Source of the DNA: RHLJ01 sp963974345
GTDB taxonomy: Bacteria > Bacteroidota > Rhodothermia > Balneolales > Balneolaceae
Length of the DNA: 64,000 bases
Direction of reading: 5' to 3'
Assembly: GCA_963974345.1 (NCBI GenBank)
Contig: CAXBBW010000004.1
Span: 124,001 to 188,000 of the forward strand
The notes below the pieces were generated by a model. That model searched no databases. It worked only from the letters and a program-made list of their open reading frames with translations, and was not told the origin of the DNA. Of the stretch, positions 1 to 8,789 are shown piece by piece (positions within the stretch are counted from its first letter, which is position 1; every line of letters begins with the position of its first letter). A program made the translations under genes and the position numbers.

Positions 1-228
1 ATGAATAAGTGGTCCGTGCGAATTGCTGGGCTTGTACCAATCTTCGTTCCAAACCAAAGCTCCTCCAATTACTGATTGTGACCCAGGAAAAACAGCCATT
101 TTAAAAGTATTACCTAGAACCATTAATTCGAGTTCAATATCAAAAATGGTTTCGTAAAAAGTTTTTGCTCTTTCCATATCAGAAACGGGTAATTCAAACC
201 AGCTGATAATATGTTTTGAATCACTCAT
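1..228 (-). CDS. VOC (glyoxalase-like) family protein, C-terminus cut by window edge
   Basis: The minus strand reads from an ATG at 228 to the window edge without a stop, giving 76 residues that begin MSDSKHIISWFELPVSDMER. The pattern of a first beta strand ending in ELPVSDMERA, then KTFYETIF, then a strand with FPGSQSVIGGAL, is the first half of a PhnB/glyoxalase-like VOC fold. Such proteins bind a metal or small ligand, and the substrate cannot be told. It lies 54 bp downstream of the MarR gene on the same strand, so the two are probably co-transcribed, and it may be a target of that regulator. The remainder of the gene is outside the window. Confidence 0.8.
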   Translation of the reverse strand, partial: MSDSKHIISWFELPVSDMERAKTFYETIFDIELELMVLGNTFKMAVFPGSQSVIGGALVWNEDWYKPSNSHGPLIH

Positions 229-282
229 AAGAATAGTGGTTACTTAAGGTTTCCATCATTGTATATGAAAGAACTTAGTAAG

Positions 283-726
283 TCAAGAACGAAGCTTTTC
301 AAGAAGAATATTGAGTTGGCTCATTTCACTAAGGCTTAAAGAACGGAAGACTTCATCAAGCTTATTAATTTTTGTCATGATAGTAGAAAGTAAATACAGT
401 CCTTCTTTTGTTATTAAAACCTGAACTTTTCGTCCGTCGTGTGGACATTTTCTTTTGGAAACCAACTGCTTCGTATTTAATCGATCTACGATTCTAGAAG
501 TATCAGACATTTTATCGATCATTTGCTCGCAAAGATCGTTCGTTGATAATGGATCTCCTTCATGCTCTTTAAGAATCCGAAGGATGTTGAATTGTTGCTG
601 AGTGATATCAAATTGATTTAGAAAGTCTTTAATTTCATTTCTAATCCAACCAGAAGTAAGAAACAGATTATTTCTTAACCGTTGATATTCTGTTATGGAT
701 GCTTGAGAAATTATTTGATTAGACAT
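283..726 (-). CDS. MarR family transcriptional regulator
   Basis: This 147-residue protein has MarR length and architecture. It has an N-terminal dimerisation helix, then a winged helix-turn-helix (about residues 45-105) with the recognition region LCEQMIDKMSDTSRIVDRL, and the wing motif KRKCPHDGRKVQVLIT typical of MarR proteins. C-terminal helices complete the dimer interface. One cysteine (in KRKCPHDGR) lies in the wing. MarR proteins usually repress by binding palindromes and release on binding phenolics or on oxidation. The partial VOC gene follows 54 bp downstream. An inverted repeat at 787-808 lies in its upstream region. It is a candidate, by inference only, for the regulator that reads the TAGTTTAATATTAAACTA palindromes elsewhere in the window. 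Confidence 0.9.
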   Translation of the reverse strand: MSNQIISQASITEYQRLRNNLFLTSGWIRNEIKDFLNQFDITQQQFNILRILKEHEGDPLSTNDLCEQMIDKMSDTSRIVDRLNTKQLVSKRKCPHDGRKVQVLITKEGLYLLSTIMTKINKLDEVFRSLSLSEMSQLNILLEKLRS

Positions 727-786
727 AGTGCTCCTTAGTTAGAAATAGATCGAAACTAAATGTCTCGGCTTTTAGATATACTATAC

Positions 787-808
787 CGATGTTTATATGA
801 TAACATCG
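787..808. promoter_or_regulatory. Candidate operator upstream of the MarR gene
   Basis: CGATGTT and AACATCG form a perfect 7-bp inverted repeat with an 8-bp spacer, about 60 bp upstream of the MarR start codon, in the 153-bp gap before the DMT gene. MarR genes are often autoregulated through such sites. The sequence differs from the palindromes at 28635 and 47872, so it may serve another regulator or be chance. Confidence 0.3.
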
Positions 809-879
809 AACGGATTGATATTAATGGTTTAACTTTAATGTTTCAACATTATAAACTGTGGGTTAGTAAAATGGAATAA

Positions 880-1845
880 TTATTTTGGGTCTATGAACCC
901 ATTTGGAAGCTTTTTTTCCAGAGTCTCAACGGGTACTTTGAGTTCTGGATTTCTTGGGAAAGAATGATGCTTTCTTCTAGAAAAGCGAAGCGCTACAACA
1001 TTTCCTATCAAAATTAAGGCAGCTCCTGAAAGACTAAAAAGAGTCCATTCGTATCCTTCAAAAAAAGTGGAAATGGTCAGCGCGATGATAGGTGCAAGCA
1101 AAGAAACATATGCAGCTTTACTAGCCCCAATATTTCCGATTAATGTTAGGTAAGCTCCAAATGCAATAACAGATCCAAAAACGGATAAGTAAAGAAGAGA
1201 AAGAGAATAGCTAAGTGTAAACTCAAAGGTGGGAACTTTGCCTGTAAAAATAGCAAACAAGAACATGGCAATTGCACCGTAAAGCATACCAAAAGCATTC
1301 GATTGTATTACAGGAATACCTGCTTTTTGGTTACGTGCAGAAGTTATATTTCCAAGTGAAGCAACGTAAGTACCGACCACAGCAAATGTAATTCCTAAAA
1401 ATTTAGAGTCAGAAAAAGCGAAGTTTGAAAGATCTTTTTGAAAAACAAGGCCTGTTCCAATAATGCCAAGTAATCCCCCTATTATTACTTTCAATTCAAA
1501 TGGTGTTTTCAGGAAAATACGACCATTAAGAATATTCATAAAAACTAGCAGTGAGAAAATAAGTCCAACCAATCCACTTGTTAAGTAAAGCTCAGAACTG
1601 TACATCATCCAGTAGTTGAAGCCAAAAAGTAGAAGTCCTTGCAGAAGTATAAATGCATGTTCCTTTTTACTGAAGGATAACTTCATGTTTAAGGCTTTTG
1701 TAATAATTAGCATCAAAAGACCAGCTAAACCAAAACGATACGAGACTGAAAATAATGGGTCAACATCTCCAACTTGGAATGTGATAACATACCAAGTAGA
1801 GCCCCAGATAATAACCGGAGTAATGAATAGAAGGATATTTTTCAT
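880..1845 (-). CDS. EamA/DMT-superfamily transporter (RhaT/YdcZ-like permease)
   Basis: The 321-residue protein has ten predicted hydrophobic segments in two homologous five-helix halves, the layout of EamA-domain drug/metabolite transporters. The N-terminus (LLFITPVIIWGSTWYVITFQVG) is the classic first EamA helix with the WG-S motif. The second half begins near residue 150 (FLGITFAVVGTYVASLGNITSARNQ). The last 35 residues are a charged cytosolic tail. Members export amino acids, metabolites or drugs across the inner membrane, and the substrate cannot be assigned. It precedes the MarR gene by 153 bp on the same strand but is probably a separate unit. Confidence 0.88.
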   Translation of the reverse strand: MKNILLFITPVIIWGSTWYVITFQVGDVDPLFSVSYRFGLAGLLMLIITKALNMKLSFSKKEHAFILLQGLLLFGFNYWMMYSSELYLTSGLVGLIFSLLVFMNILNGRIFLKTPFELKVIIGGLLGIIGTGLVFQKDLSNFAFSDSKFLGITFAVVGTYVASLGNITSARNQKAGIPVIQSNAFGMLYGAIAMFLFAIFTGKVPTFEFTLSYSLSLLYLSVFGSVIAFGAYLTLIGNIGASKAAYVSLLAPIIALTISTFFEGYEWTLFSLSGAALILIGNVVALRFSRRKHHSFPRNPELKVPVETLEKKLPNGFIDPK

Positions 1846-1930
1846 AGAAAGAAGCCTATTACAAGGTATTCAGTAATATCGATTGGATGCAGCAATGTAG
1901 ACAGAAAAAGTAAATTTTAAATGCTAAAAT

Positions 1931-2674
1931 TTAACTTAATCCAGTATCAAGCGCGGATAATGCTGCGCCAATTATACCAGCATGATTACGACTAGCAGCA
2001 GGTACAATTTTAGTTTCAAGGTGAATGTATTGGCTAAAATCGTCAAAATTTTTACTTACACCACCACCAATAATGAAAAGATCTGGCCAGAATAGAAATT
2101 CCATTTTATTGAAGTACTCATTAACTCTGCCTCCCCATTCTTCCCAACTTAGATCGTCCCGTTCGCGGATGGAATTAGCAGTGTAGTGCTCAGCTTTCAT
2201 GCCATCCATAATAGAATGCCCTAGTTCAGTATTTGGAATTAGCTGTTTCTTATGAAAAATTGCGGTTCCAATACCTGTTCCAAAAGCGGCAATAAACACG
2301 GTTCCATTTTCATTTAAACCCGCTCCAAATTTCATTTCTGCAAAACCCGCGGCATCAACATCATTAACCAAATGTGTTTTACAGCCCGTTGCTTTTTGGA
2401 TACGTTCGGATGCATTTACACCAATCCATGAACGATCAATATTAGAAGCCGTTTTAACAATTTCATTCTGTATCGCTGCAGGGAATCCACAGCCAATAAG
2501 TCCTTTCCAATCGAAATGCTCAACAATTTTAACAATCGTTTCTATTACCGCATCAGGAGTTGCGGGTTGAGGCGTAACCAATCTATAACGTTCAGTTAAT
2601 AGCTCACCAATTTCTGTGTCAACAATTGCTCCTTTTATTCCGGAGCCTCCAACATCAATCCCTAGAATTTTCAT
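1931..2674 (-). CDS. ppgK: Polyphosphate glucokinase (ROK-type kinase)
   Basis: The 247-residue protein has the ROK/ASKHA fold. The phosphate-binding loop is GIDVGGSGIKG (residues 5-15), the catalytic acid lies in VNDVDAAGFAE (Asp105), the second phosphate loop is FGTGIGTA (131-138), and the adenosine-loop equivalent is FIIGGGVS. Length and the lack of the ROK zinc-binding CxCGxxGC motif fit polyphosphate glucokinase, which phosphorylates glucose with polyphosphate or ATP, rather than ROK repressors. It would feed glucose into glycolysis in the cytosol. The DksA-type gene lies 40 bp upstream on the same strand, so a two-gene operon is likely. Confidence 0.85.
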   Translation of the reverse strand: MKILGIDVGGSGIKGAIVDTEIGELLTERYRLVTPQPATPDAVIETIVKIVEHFDWKGLIGCGFPAAIQNEIVKTASNIDRSWIGVNASERIQKATGCKTHLVNDVDAAGFAEMKFGAGLNENGTVFIAAFGTGIGTAIFHKKQLIPNTELGHSIMDGMKAEHYTANSIRERDDLSWEEWGGRVNEYFNKMEFLFWPDLFIIGGGVSKNFDDFSQYIHLETKIVPAASRNHAGIIGAALSALDTGLS

Positions 2675-2714
2675 AAACGTAACATATTAAAGTTGCAGTA
2701 AATTTGAAACTGAA

Positions 2715-3050
2715 TTATTTAACCACACAGTTTACACATAGTGTGGTATGTGGTATATATTCTAATCTCCCAAATGGAATTTCTTTTCCACATTTATGAC
2801 AAATACCAAAATCTGGTGAATCTGAATTCTCAAGTACACGCTCTAGTCGTATCAAAAGCTTCTTTTTTTCTCTAAGTGAGGAATCATTTATGGATTTATT
2901 ATTAATTGCATCCATACGTGAAACTCTTCCAATTGCGGCGTCGAGTGGAATGGGTTTAGTAAGTTCAATAAGCTCTTTAATCTCAGCGTGAGTTTCAGAG
3001 ATTTTGAGTCGAATTATTTCTTTAAGTTTATCTTTTTCAATAGTAGTCAT
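2715..3050 (-). CDS. DksA/TraR-type C4 zinc finger protein
   Basis: The 111-residue protein has an N-terminal coiled-coil-like region (residues 5-75) with the GRVSRMDA motif (41-48) typical of short DksA/TraR-family proteins. A C4 zinc finger follows (C84-x2-C87, C105-x2-C108). Full DksA inserts its coiled coil into the RNA polymerase secondary channel and acts with ppGpp. This shorter type lacks the canonical acidic tip DxxDxA, so activity on polymerase is uncertain. It is the first gene of a probable operon with the polyphosphate glucokinase, and a link to nutrient stress is inference. Confidence 0.85.
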   Translation of the reverse strand: MTTIEKDKLKEIIRLKISETHAEIKELIELTKPIPLDAAIGRVSRMDAINNKSINDSSLREKKKLLIRLERVLENSDSPDFGICHKCGKEIPFGRLEYIPHTTLCVNCVVK

Positions 3051-3201
3051 TATAGCATTTGCCTCTACATAAAGTAGGGCTTTAAGACGAAACAGAATAA
3101 TTTAAGGTTATGTCTATATAGGTTTTATTAATTAGGGTTTTTCAAGGAAATCAGCTGTTTTTTTCTTTTATTAAGGTCGACTAACTATTGGGTGGGTTAC
3201 A

Positions 3202-5436
3202 ATGAATTTTCATAGTCTTTATCAGGAACTAAAGCGTAGGAACGTCTTTCGTGTAGCAACTGCCTATGCTATTGCGGGATGGCTAATTATCCAAATTTGT
3301 GCCACTACTATTCCTTTTCTGAATTTACCAGAATGGCTTATAACTGCAGTAATACTCTTTGTATTAATTGGGTTTCCCCTAGCGCTCATATTCGCATGGG
3401 CATTTGAACTTACTCCAGAAGGAATACAAAAATCAAAAGAAGTTGATATAACTGAATCAGTTACGGCCGCAACTGGTAAGAAACTAAATGGAGTAATAAT
3501 TGCTGTTCTTTCTATAGCATTATTTTTTGTAGTTACAGAACGAATCTTTTTTGCCACCAGCGGCATGGTAGAAGTGGATGATTTAGAAATAGACCAAGTT
3601 TCCATTGCTGTACTTCCTTTTGTAAATATGAGTGGGGATGAAGACAATGAATATTTTTCGGATGGCCTTTCAGAAGAGCTGCTAAACGGACTAGCCAAGC
3701 TAGAAGATCTTCAGGTAGCTGGCCGAACTTCTTCTTTTCAATTTAAAGGGACAAACCCTGATCTAAGAAATGTTGGTACGGTTTTAGGCGTGAAACATAT
3801 TTTAGAGGGTAGTGTCCGAAAATCTGGAAATAGAGTGAGAATTACTGCCCAGCTCATTCAAACAGATAATGGTTTCCATCTTTGGAGTGAAACCTACGAT
3901 CGAGAGATATCAGCAGATGAGATATTCAATATTCAGGAAGAAATTACACGGAAAGTAATAGATGAACTTAAAATTCATTTACTCCCAGATGAAGAAATAG
4001 TGTTAGCAGTGCGACCTACAGAAGATATCGAAGCATATAATGCCTATCTAGAAGCAACTCAATTGAAGTATTCTACCAAAGTAGATGATATTGAGAAATC
4101 GATTCAAAAATATAAAGAAGCTATTCGTCTAGACCCAACATTTGCCGAGGCTTATGCAGGAATTGCTAATACCTATATAGAATTACATTTCTTGGGCAAC
4201 TTATCGTTAGACGAGGCTCAAGATCTTGTAAGGAAAAATGCAGATCAAGCATTATTGATGAATAGTGATTTAGCGGAGGCTTATGTTGCGCTGGCAAGCT
4301 ATTACGAACTAACTCGGGATTTTGATAACTATGATATTGCTATAAAGAAAGCGTATGACATTTCGCCCAATAACCCAGAGCTAATCGCTAGGTATGGTAG
4401 AACACTTGATGATGTAGAAGAATCAAGTCAGTTTCTAGTCAAAGCCTACACGTTAGACCCAATCAATCCTAGACTAGCAAATTATTATGCGTATGATATT
4501 TTGATGATCAAAGAAGATAAATTTGAAGAGGCTTTAAAGATATTGGATGATATGATTGAGCGATATCCGGAGTATACTCCTTCCTATTCAAATAAGGCAT
4601 TTATTCTGCGTGATTCACCCTATGGAGAACTGGATAAAGCATTTGAATTCCTGTATAAAGGATGGAAAAAGGATCCTGAGAATATCGTTTTTATAAACGA
4701 ACTTTCTGAAGTCGCACGGGATGTCGAATTCTATGAATATGCTGACTACTTAAGTGAACTCACAAAGGAGATGTATCCTGACAATTGGAATTGGCGATAT
4801 CAAAAGTTGCGAAACAGTTATTTTCAGGAGAATTATTCAAAAGCTCTAGAAATATATTCAGAAATTGTAGACGTGTTTAATTTAGAAGATGATGAATATG
4901 CTAAGGAGTTTGAAGCAAGATTGAACTATTACTTAGGAGAGTTTGAATCTATTTCTGATATATACTTAGAAACATATCCAGAAATGTTAGAAGAAAATTA
5001 TAAGGTAGATATCAATAATGATATACTAGTATTACAAGTTGCATCTACTTTAAAAAAAGGTGGCAACATAGAATTAGCTAACCGATTAATTGAAAAAGCT
5101 TGCGCTTTTACTACTGAACAACTTGAAAATTTACCTGAAGGAGAAGAACCATATAGTAAATTATTCGATCATGTAAAATGCCTTGCTGCTTCCGGGCAGT
5201 TTGAAGAGGCCGCAAAAAATTTAGAAATTCTTCATTTTGACCAGGGATCGAAAGCAAATTGGCCTGGAATATTAAGTACGGAAGCCTATTTCGATGATTT
5301 TAAAGATTCACCTGAATTTGCTGAAGTAAAAGCGAAAGTCTTTAGAGACCTTTACAGTATGAGATCAAATATCATTGCATTCCTAAGAGCTGAAGGTGAG
5401 TGGCGGGAAGAATGGGAAGTAGGGAATTCAAAATGA
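3202..5436 (+). CDS. Membrane-anchored TolB-like/TPR protein, copy 1
   Basis: 744 residues. The N-terminal 115 residues hold a conserved start (LYQELKRRNVFRVATAYAIA), two closely spaced membrane helices (about 24-65) and a third at about 95-112. A TolB-like/FlgO-type domain (about 130-250) contains SIAVLPFVNMSG, YFSDGLSEEL and VKHILEGSVRKSGNRVRI. The rest is helical repeats including clear TPRs (e.g. AIRLDPTFAEAYAGIANTY). This architecture occurs in proteins sometimes annotated as adenylate cyclases, but no cyclase domain is present. The function is unknown; the TPRs suggest a periplasmic scaffold. A near-identical architecture is encoded immediately downstream. The start is supported by GGGTGGG just upstream of the ATG. 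Confidence 0.85.
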   Translation: MNFHSLYQELKRRNVFRVATAYAIAGWLIIQICATTIPFLNLPEWLITAVILFVLIGFPLALIFAWAFELTPEGIQKSKEVDITESVTAATGKKLNGVIIAVLSIALFFVVTERIFFATSGMVEVDDLEIDQVSIAVLPFVNMSGDEDNEYFSDGLSEELLNGLAKLEDLQVAGRTSSFQFKGTNPDLRNVGTVLGVKHILEGSVRKSGNRVRITAQLIQTDNGFHLWSETYDREISADEIFNIQEEITRKVIDELKIHLLPDEEIVLAVRPTEDIEAYNAYLEATQLKYSTKVDDIEKSIQKYKEAIRLDPTFAEAYAGIANTYIELHFLGNLSLDEAQDLVRKNADQALLMNSDLAEAYVALASYYELTRDFDNYDIAIKKAYDISPNNPELIARYGRTLDDVEESSQFLVKAYTLDPINPRLANYYAYDILMIKEDKFEEALKILDDMIERYPEYTPSYSNKAFILRDSPYGELDKAFEFLYKGWKKDPENIVFINELSEVARDVEFYEYADYLSELTKEMYPDNWNWRYQKLRNSYFQENYSKALEIYSEIVDVFNLEDDEYAKEFEARLNYYLGEFESISDIYLETYPEMLEENYKVDINNDILVLQVASTLKKGGNIELANRLIEKACAFTTEQLENLPEGEEPYSKLFDHVKCLAASGQFEEAAKNLEILHFDQGSKANWPGILSTEAYFDDFKDSPEFAEVKAKVFRDLYSMRSNIIAFLRAEGEWREEWEVGNSK

Positions 5437-5527
5437 AAGATTTAAAAATTCAAAACTGGCTTTACTCCTTCATTTATAATTTTTCATTTTGAATTTATAA
5501 TTCGCGAAGCGTTATGAACATTTCAAA
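5421..5527 (+). repeat. 107-bp repeat, copy 1, spanning gene end, spacer and next gene start
   Basis: This 107-bp stretch matches 7727-7833 with a single mismatch (C at 5456, T at 7762). It covers the last codons (GNSK) and stop of the upstream TPR gene, the whole spacer, and the first 14 nt of the next gene. Inside, ATTCAAAATGAAA (5426-5438) and TTTCATTTTGAAT (5482-5494) form a perfect inverted repeat with a 43-nt loop, and the stop codon at 5434-5436 lies within the left arm. It marks the boundary of a tandem gene duplication and may act as a terminator or processing hairpin. Confidence 0.9.
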
Positions 5528-7742
5528 CCTTTTATCGGAGCTCAAACGCCGTAATGTTTTTAGAGTTGTTACTGCGTATTCGATAGCAGGCTGGCTAATT
5601 ATTCAAATTTGTGATACTACTTTTCCATATCTGAATTTTCCTGATTGGATTATTACTGCCATAATTATTATCGTGATTGCAGGCTTTCCACTAGCCCCGA
5701 TATTTGCATGGGTTTTTGAATTTACACCTGATGGGATAAAAAAGTCGGGTGATGTAGATATCACTGAGGCAGTAACATCAAGCTCGAGTAAAAAGCTGAA
5801 CCTGATAATCATAGGTATTCTTTCGCTGGCAATCATATTTCTAGTTGTTGAAAGAGTCTTTTTTGCCAAAGATGCGTTCTATGAGGAAATGATAGAATCA
5901 GAAGCCCAAACTGCTTCAGTTGCTGTACTACCATTCGCTGATTTATCGGCTAATGGCGATCAAGAATATTTTTCGGATGGATTATCTGAGGAATTACTAA
6001 ATGCATTGGCAAAAGTAAAAGAAATCAAAATTGCCGGGCGTAGTTCTTCATTTAAGTTTAAAGGTCAAAACGAAAATCTTAGTTTGATTGGAGCGGAGCT
6101 AAAGGTAAATCACATTTTAGAAGGTAGTGTTCGAAAATCAGGGAATAGAATTAGAATTACTGCTCAATTAATTAATGTAAGTGATGGTTTTAACCAATGG
6201 TCTGAGACTTATGATCGTGAATTAACCACCGATAATATCTTTGATATTCAGGAAGAGATTTCCAGGACAGTACTTGCCCAATTAAAAATAATACTACTTC
6301 CGGAAGCTGATGCTATATTAAGTAATCGTCCAACACAGGATATTGAAGCTTATAATTTATACTTAGAAGCAACTCAGCTTGAACCAAACCGCAAAAAAGA
6401 GGAGTTAGAAGAAGCAATAAATAAGTATAAAGCTGCTATTCGCTTAGATCCAACTTTTGCAGAAGCGTATGCTCGTTTAGCTTATGCATATCATCTTTTA
6501 TTTAATTATGGCTCGCTTTCAGAGGAAGAGTTGATTTCCTTAATGAAAGAAAACATTGATCAAGCTCTTCTTATAGATGTGAATTTGGGAAGAGCCTATC
6601 ATGCGCTAGCGTATTATTATCGGTATACCGGAGAATATAATAAATCAATAGAAGCTAGCGAAAGGGCCGTTAAGTTGATGCCCAATGATGCGAGATCATA
6701 TGTGGCGTTAAGAAATGGGTATTTCTTTACCCGACAGTGGGATAAAGTAGATTACGCAATGAAAAAGGCATTTGAATTAGATCCGAACGATCCTTCCATT
6801 GCCAATATGTACGCTAGAGATTTAATTGGGAATGGGGAAGTTGTTGAGGCCGTGAAAATTCTGGATAAGATTATTCAACAATATCCGGATTTTAGTCCGG
6901 CTGTTGGCCAAAAAGCACGGATATATCGGGATGTGTCTTATGGCAGGATCGATTTAGCCTTTCAGTTAGTATACGATCAATATATGCTGGATCGTAATAA
7001 TGTGACGAATATGATCGAAGTAGTGAATGTATCGATTGATTTAGGAATCCCGGATTTAGAAGATGAATTGATTGAGCGAATAGAAAGGGAGTATCCAGAG
7101 AATGAAGACATTCAAAGTCTTAAATTTTCAAGAAATAGATCAAGGGGTAATTTCGATGCATTTTGGAAGAACTACGATGAACTTATCGCTAAATATGGTG
7201 AGGAGATTCGGCCAAATTTAGAACCGATTCGAATAAGATTATTTTTCCAACAAGACAAATATGATGAAGCTTTAGTTATTCTAAAAAAGGTACTACCTGA
7301 ATTATTTTTAGAGCCATCTACTATTGATCGAAGCGATATGGAGCTCGCAATGATTTCGGCAGTGATTTTAAGATCAATGGGCGAAAATGAACAGGCAGAT
7401 AAAATAGTAGTTAGCATATGTGAACGTACTGAAGAGTTTATGAATTCGATCCCTGAAGGTGAGAATAATACTCGTGCAATAGAAGAGCAGGTTACGTGTG
7501 ATATAGCAAGAAATGAGTATGATACCGCCGTAAGAAACATTGAAACATTCTATTTTGAGAAAAATTCGAAAGCGAATATGTTGGAGTACTTAAACGGAAG
7601 TTCTGAAAATCAAGCACTTAAAAAATTTCCAGCATATGTTGATTTGAAAAAAAGAATACTTGCAGATTTGGGTATAATTCGTGGAGATGTAATCAAGTAT
7701 TTAAAAGAAAAGGGTGAATGGAAAGCAGGGAATTCAAAATGA
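5514..7742 (+). CDS. Membrane-anchored TolB-like/TPR protein, copy 2
   Basis: 742 residues, a paralogue of the preceding gene over its whole length. It has the same LLSELKRRNVFRVVTAYSIAGW start, three N-terminal membrane helices, the TolB-like domain with SVAVLPFADLSANG, YFSDGLSEELLNA and NHILEGSVRKSGNRIRI, then TPR-like helical repeats and the same C-terminal end (GEWKAGNSK). The TPR part has diverged much more than the N-terminal 300 residues, so the binding face may differ while anchoring and TolB-like parts are conserved. No catalytic motif is seen. It lies 77 bp after copy 1 within repeated spacer sequence, so the pair arose by tandem duplication and is probably co-transcribed. Confidence 0.85.
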   Translation: MNISNLLSELKRRNVFRVVTAYSIAGWLIIQICDTTFPYLNFPDWIITAIIIIVIAGFPLAPIFAWVFEFTPDGIKKSGDVDITEAVTSSSSKKLNLIIIGILSLAIIFLVVERVFFAKDAFYEEMIESEAQTASVAVLPFADLSANGDQEYFSDGLSEELLNALAKVKEIKIAGRSSSFKFKGQNENLSLIGAELKVNHILEGSVRKSGNRIRITAQLINVSDGFNQWSETYDRELTTDNIFDIQEEISRTVLAQLKIILLPEADAILSNRPTQDIEAYNLYLEATQLEPNRKKEELEEAINKYKAAIRLDPTFAEAYARLAYAYHLLFNYGSLSEEELISLMKENIDQALLIDVNLGRAYHALAYYYRYTGEYNKSIEASERAVKLMPNDARSYVALRNGYFFTRQWDKVDYAMKKAFELDPNDPSIANMYARDLIGNGEVVEAVKILDKIIQQYPDFSPAVGQKARIYRDVSYGRIDLAFQLVYDQYMLDRNNVTNMIEVVNVSIDLGIPDLEDELIERIEREYPENEDIQSLKFSRNRSRGNFDAFWKNYDELIAKYGEEIRPNLEPIRIRLFFQQDKYDEALVILKKVLPELFLEPSTIDRSDMELAMISAVILRSMGENEQADKIVVSICERTEEFMNSIPEGENNTRAIEEQVTCDIARNEYDTAVRNIETFYFEKNSKANMLEYLNGSSENQALKKFPAYVDLKKRILADLGIIRGDVIKYLKEKGEWKAGNSK

Positions 7743-7833
7743 AAGATTTAAAAATTCAAAATTGGCTTTACTCCTTCATTTATAATTTTTCATTTTGAAT
7801 TTATAATTCGCGAAGCGTTATGAACATTTCAAA
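7727..7833 (+). repeat. 107-bp repeat, copy 2
   Basis: Second copy of the 5421-5527 repeat, differing at one base. It again spans the end of a TPR gene, the spacer with the 13-bp inverted repeat, and the start codon plus first codons of a following copy. Here the following copy is only a short remnant, so this repeat shows that a third gene once lay downstream. Confidence 0.9.
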
Positions 7834-7914
7834 ATTTATAGAAGAGCTAAAACGTCGTAACGTCATCAAGGTGCCAACGGTGTATGGCTAATTATTCAAA
7901 TTTGTGATACTAAC
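7820..7914 (+). pseudogene. Remnant of a third TolB-like/TPR gene
   Basis: The ATG at 7820 starts MNISKFIEELKRRNVIKVPTVYG and then stops. After codon 22 the DNA resumes matching copy 2 (GGCTAATTATTCAAATTTGT followed by GATACTA). The distance from ATG to GATAC is 13 nt shorter than in copy 2, so a 13-nt deletion has shifted the frame. Similarity ends near 7914, and nothing of the TolB-like or TPR part follows. It is clearly a broken third paralogue, not a functional gene. Confidence 0.85.
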
Positions 7915-8024
7915 TTCGTCAAATATCATTTGAACCACATGTTAATGGGTTAACACGGATTCAAATTATTGAGATGCATACATCAACGAAATCATTTAAT
8001 CCATAACATCCGCGATTCAAAACC

Positions 8025-8777
8025 ATGCTTAGATTCTTCAAAACCATTCGAAAAACGTTTATGGAACAGAATAAAATTCGCTCATACTCTTTTTACGCCT
8101 TGGGCGAAATTCTATTAGTAGTCATTGGGATCTTAATCGCACTGCAGGTAAATACCTGGAATCAACACAGTAATGACAGAGCGGGCGAACATCTATATTT
8201 AACTCAGTTAATTAGTGAATTGAACGAAGATAAATTCACCTTAGAAACGGAGTATCAAAAACTACAAGACCAGATACCAGTAATGAAGGATGTACTAACT
8301 ATATTAAATGACAAACCGGTTGATATTATTAAATTTGAAGAGAAATTAAGGGAGTATTATTTGCTTGTATTATATCCTTATTACTTCTCATCTAATATGG
8401 CAACATTCGAGGAAATGAAATCCAGTGGTAATTTAGGATTAATCCAGGACCAAACTATACGAAATGAAATTATTCAACTTTATAACAAAATTGAAGAATT
8501 GGAAAAATGGTTCTCCTTTAATCAGGAATTTGTCACCCCGAGTGTGATCCAATTATCCTACGAATTCGGACTTTCCCGATTTATTCCACAAACAGATTCC
8601 ATTTTTTCTAATTTCTCAAATATTCAGAATGAAGTTGATATTTTGGCTCATCGGGATGCACTAATTAACAATTTGGCAATCCAATATTGGTCAGTCTATG
8701 ACATTGAAACTACTTTATCTGATCAAATAGCATTGATAGACTCAATGGTTTTTAAAATAGAGAATTACTTGAATTGA
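8025..8777 (+). CDS. DUF6090 family membrane protein, copy A
   Basis: 250 residues. The first 47 residues (MLRFFKTIRKTFMEQNKIRS, then an aromatic stretch and the helix GEILLVVIGILIALQVNTWN) are the hallmark of the DUF6090 family, a single-pass anchor with a short basic cytosolic start. The rest (about 50-250) is a mostly helical, charged soluble domain with coiled-coil character, predicted on the far side of the membrane. No function is known for the family. A paralogue follows 12 bp downstream. It sits just after the broken TPR copy. Confidence 0.8.
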   Translation: MLRFFKTIRKTFMEQNKIRSYSFYALGEILLVVIGILIALQVNTWNQHSNDRAGEHLYLTQLISELNEDKFTLETEYQKLQDQIPVMKDVLTILNDKPVDIIKFEEKLREYYLLVLYPYYFSSNMATFEEMKSSGNLGLIQDQTIRNEIIQLYNKIEELEKWFSFNQEFVTPSVIQLSYEFGLSRFIPQTDSIFSNFSNIQNEVDILAHRDALINNLAIQYWSVYDIETTLSDQIALIDSMVFKIENYLN

Positions 8778-8789
8778 GGTTCATTATTA

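Noticed and set aside
3202..7742. Adenylate or guanylate cyclase identity for the TolB-like/TPR proteins
   Set aside because: Proteins of this layout are sometimes named so, but no cyclase catalytic domain is visible in either copy.
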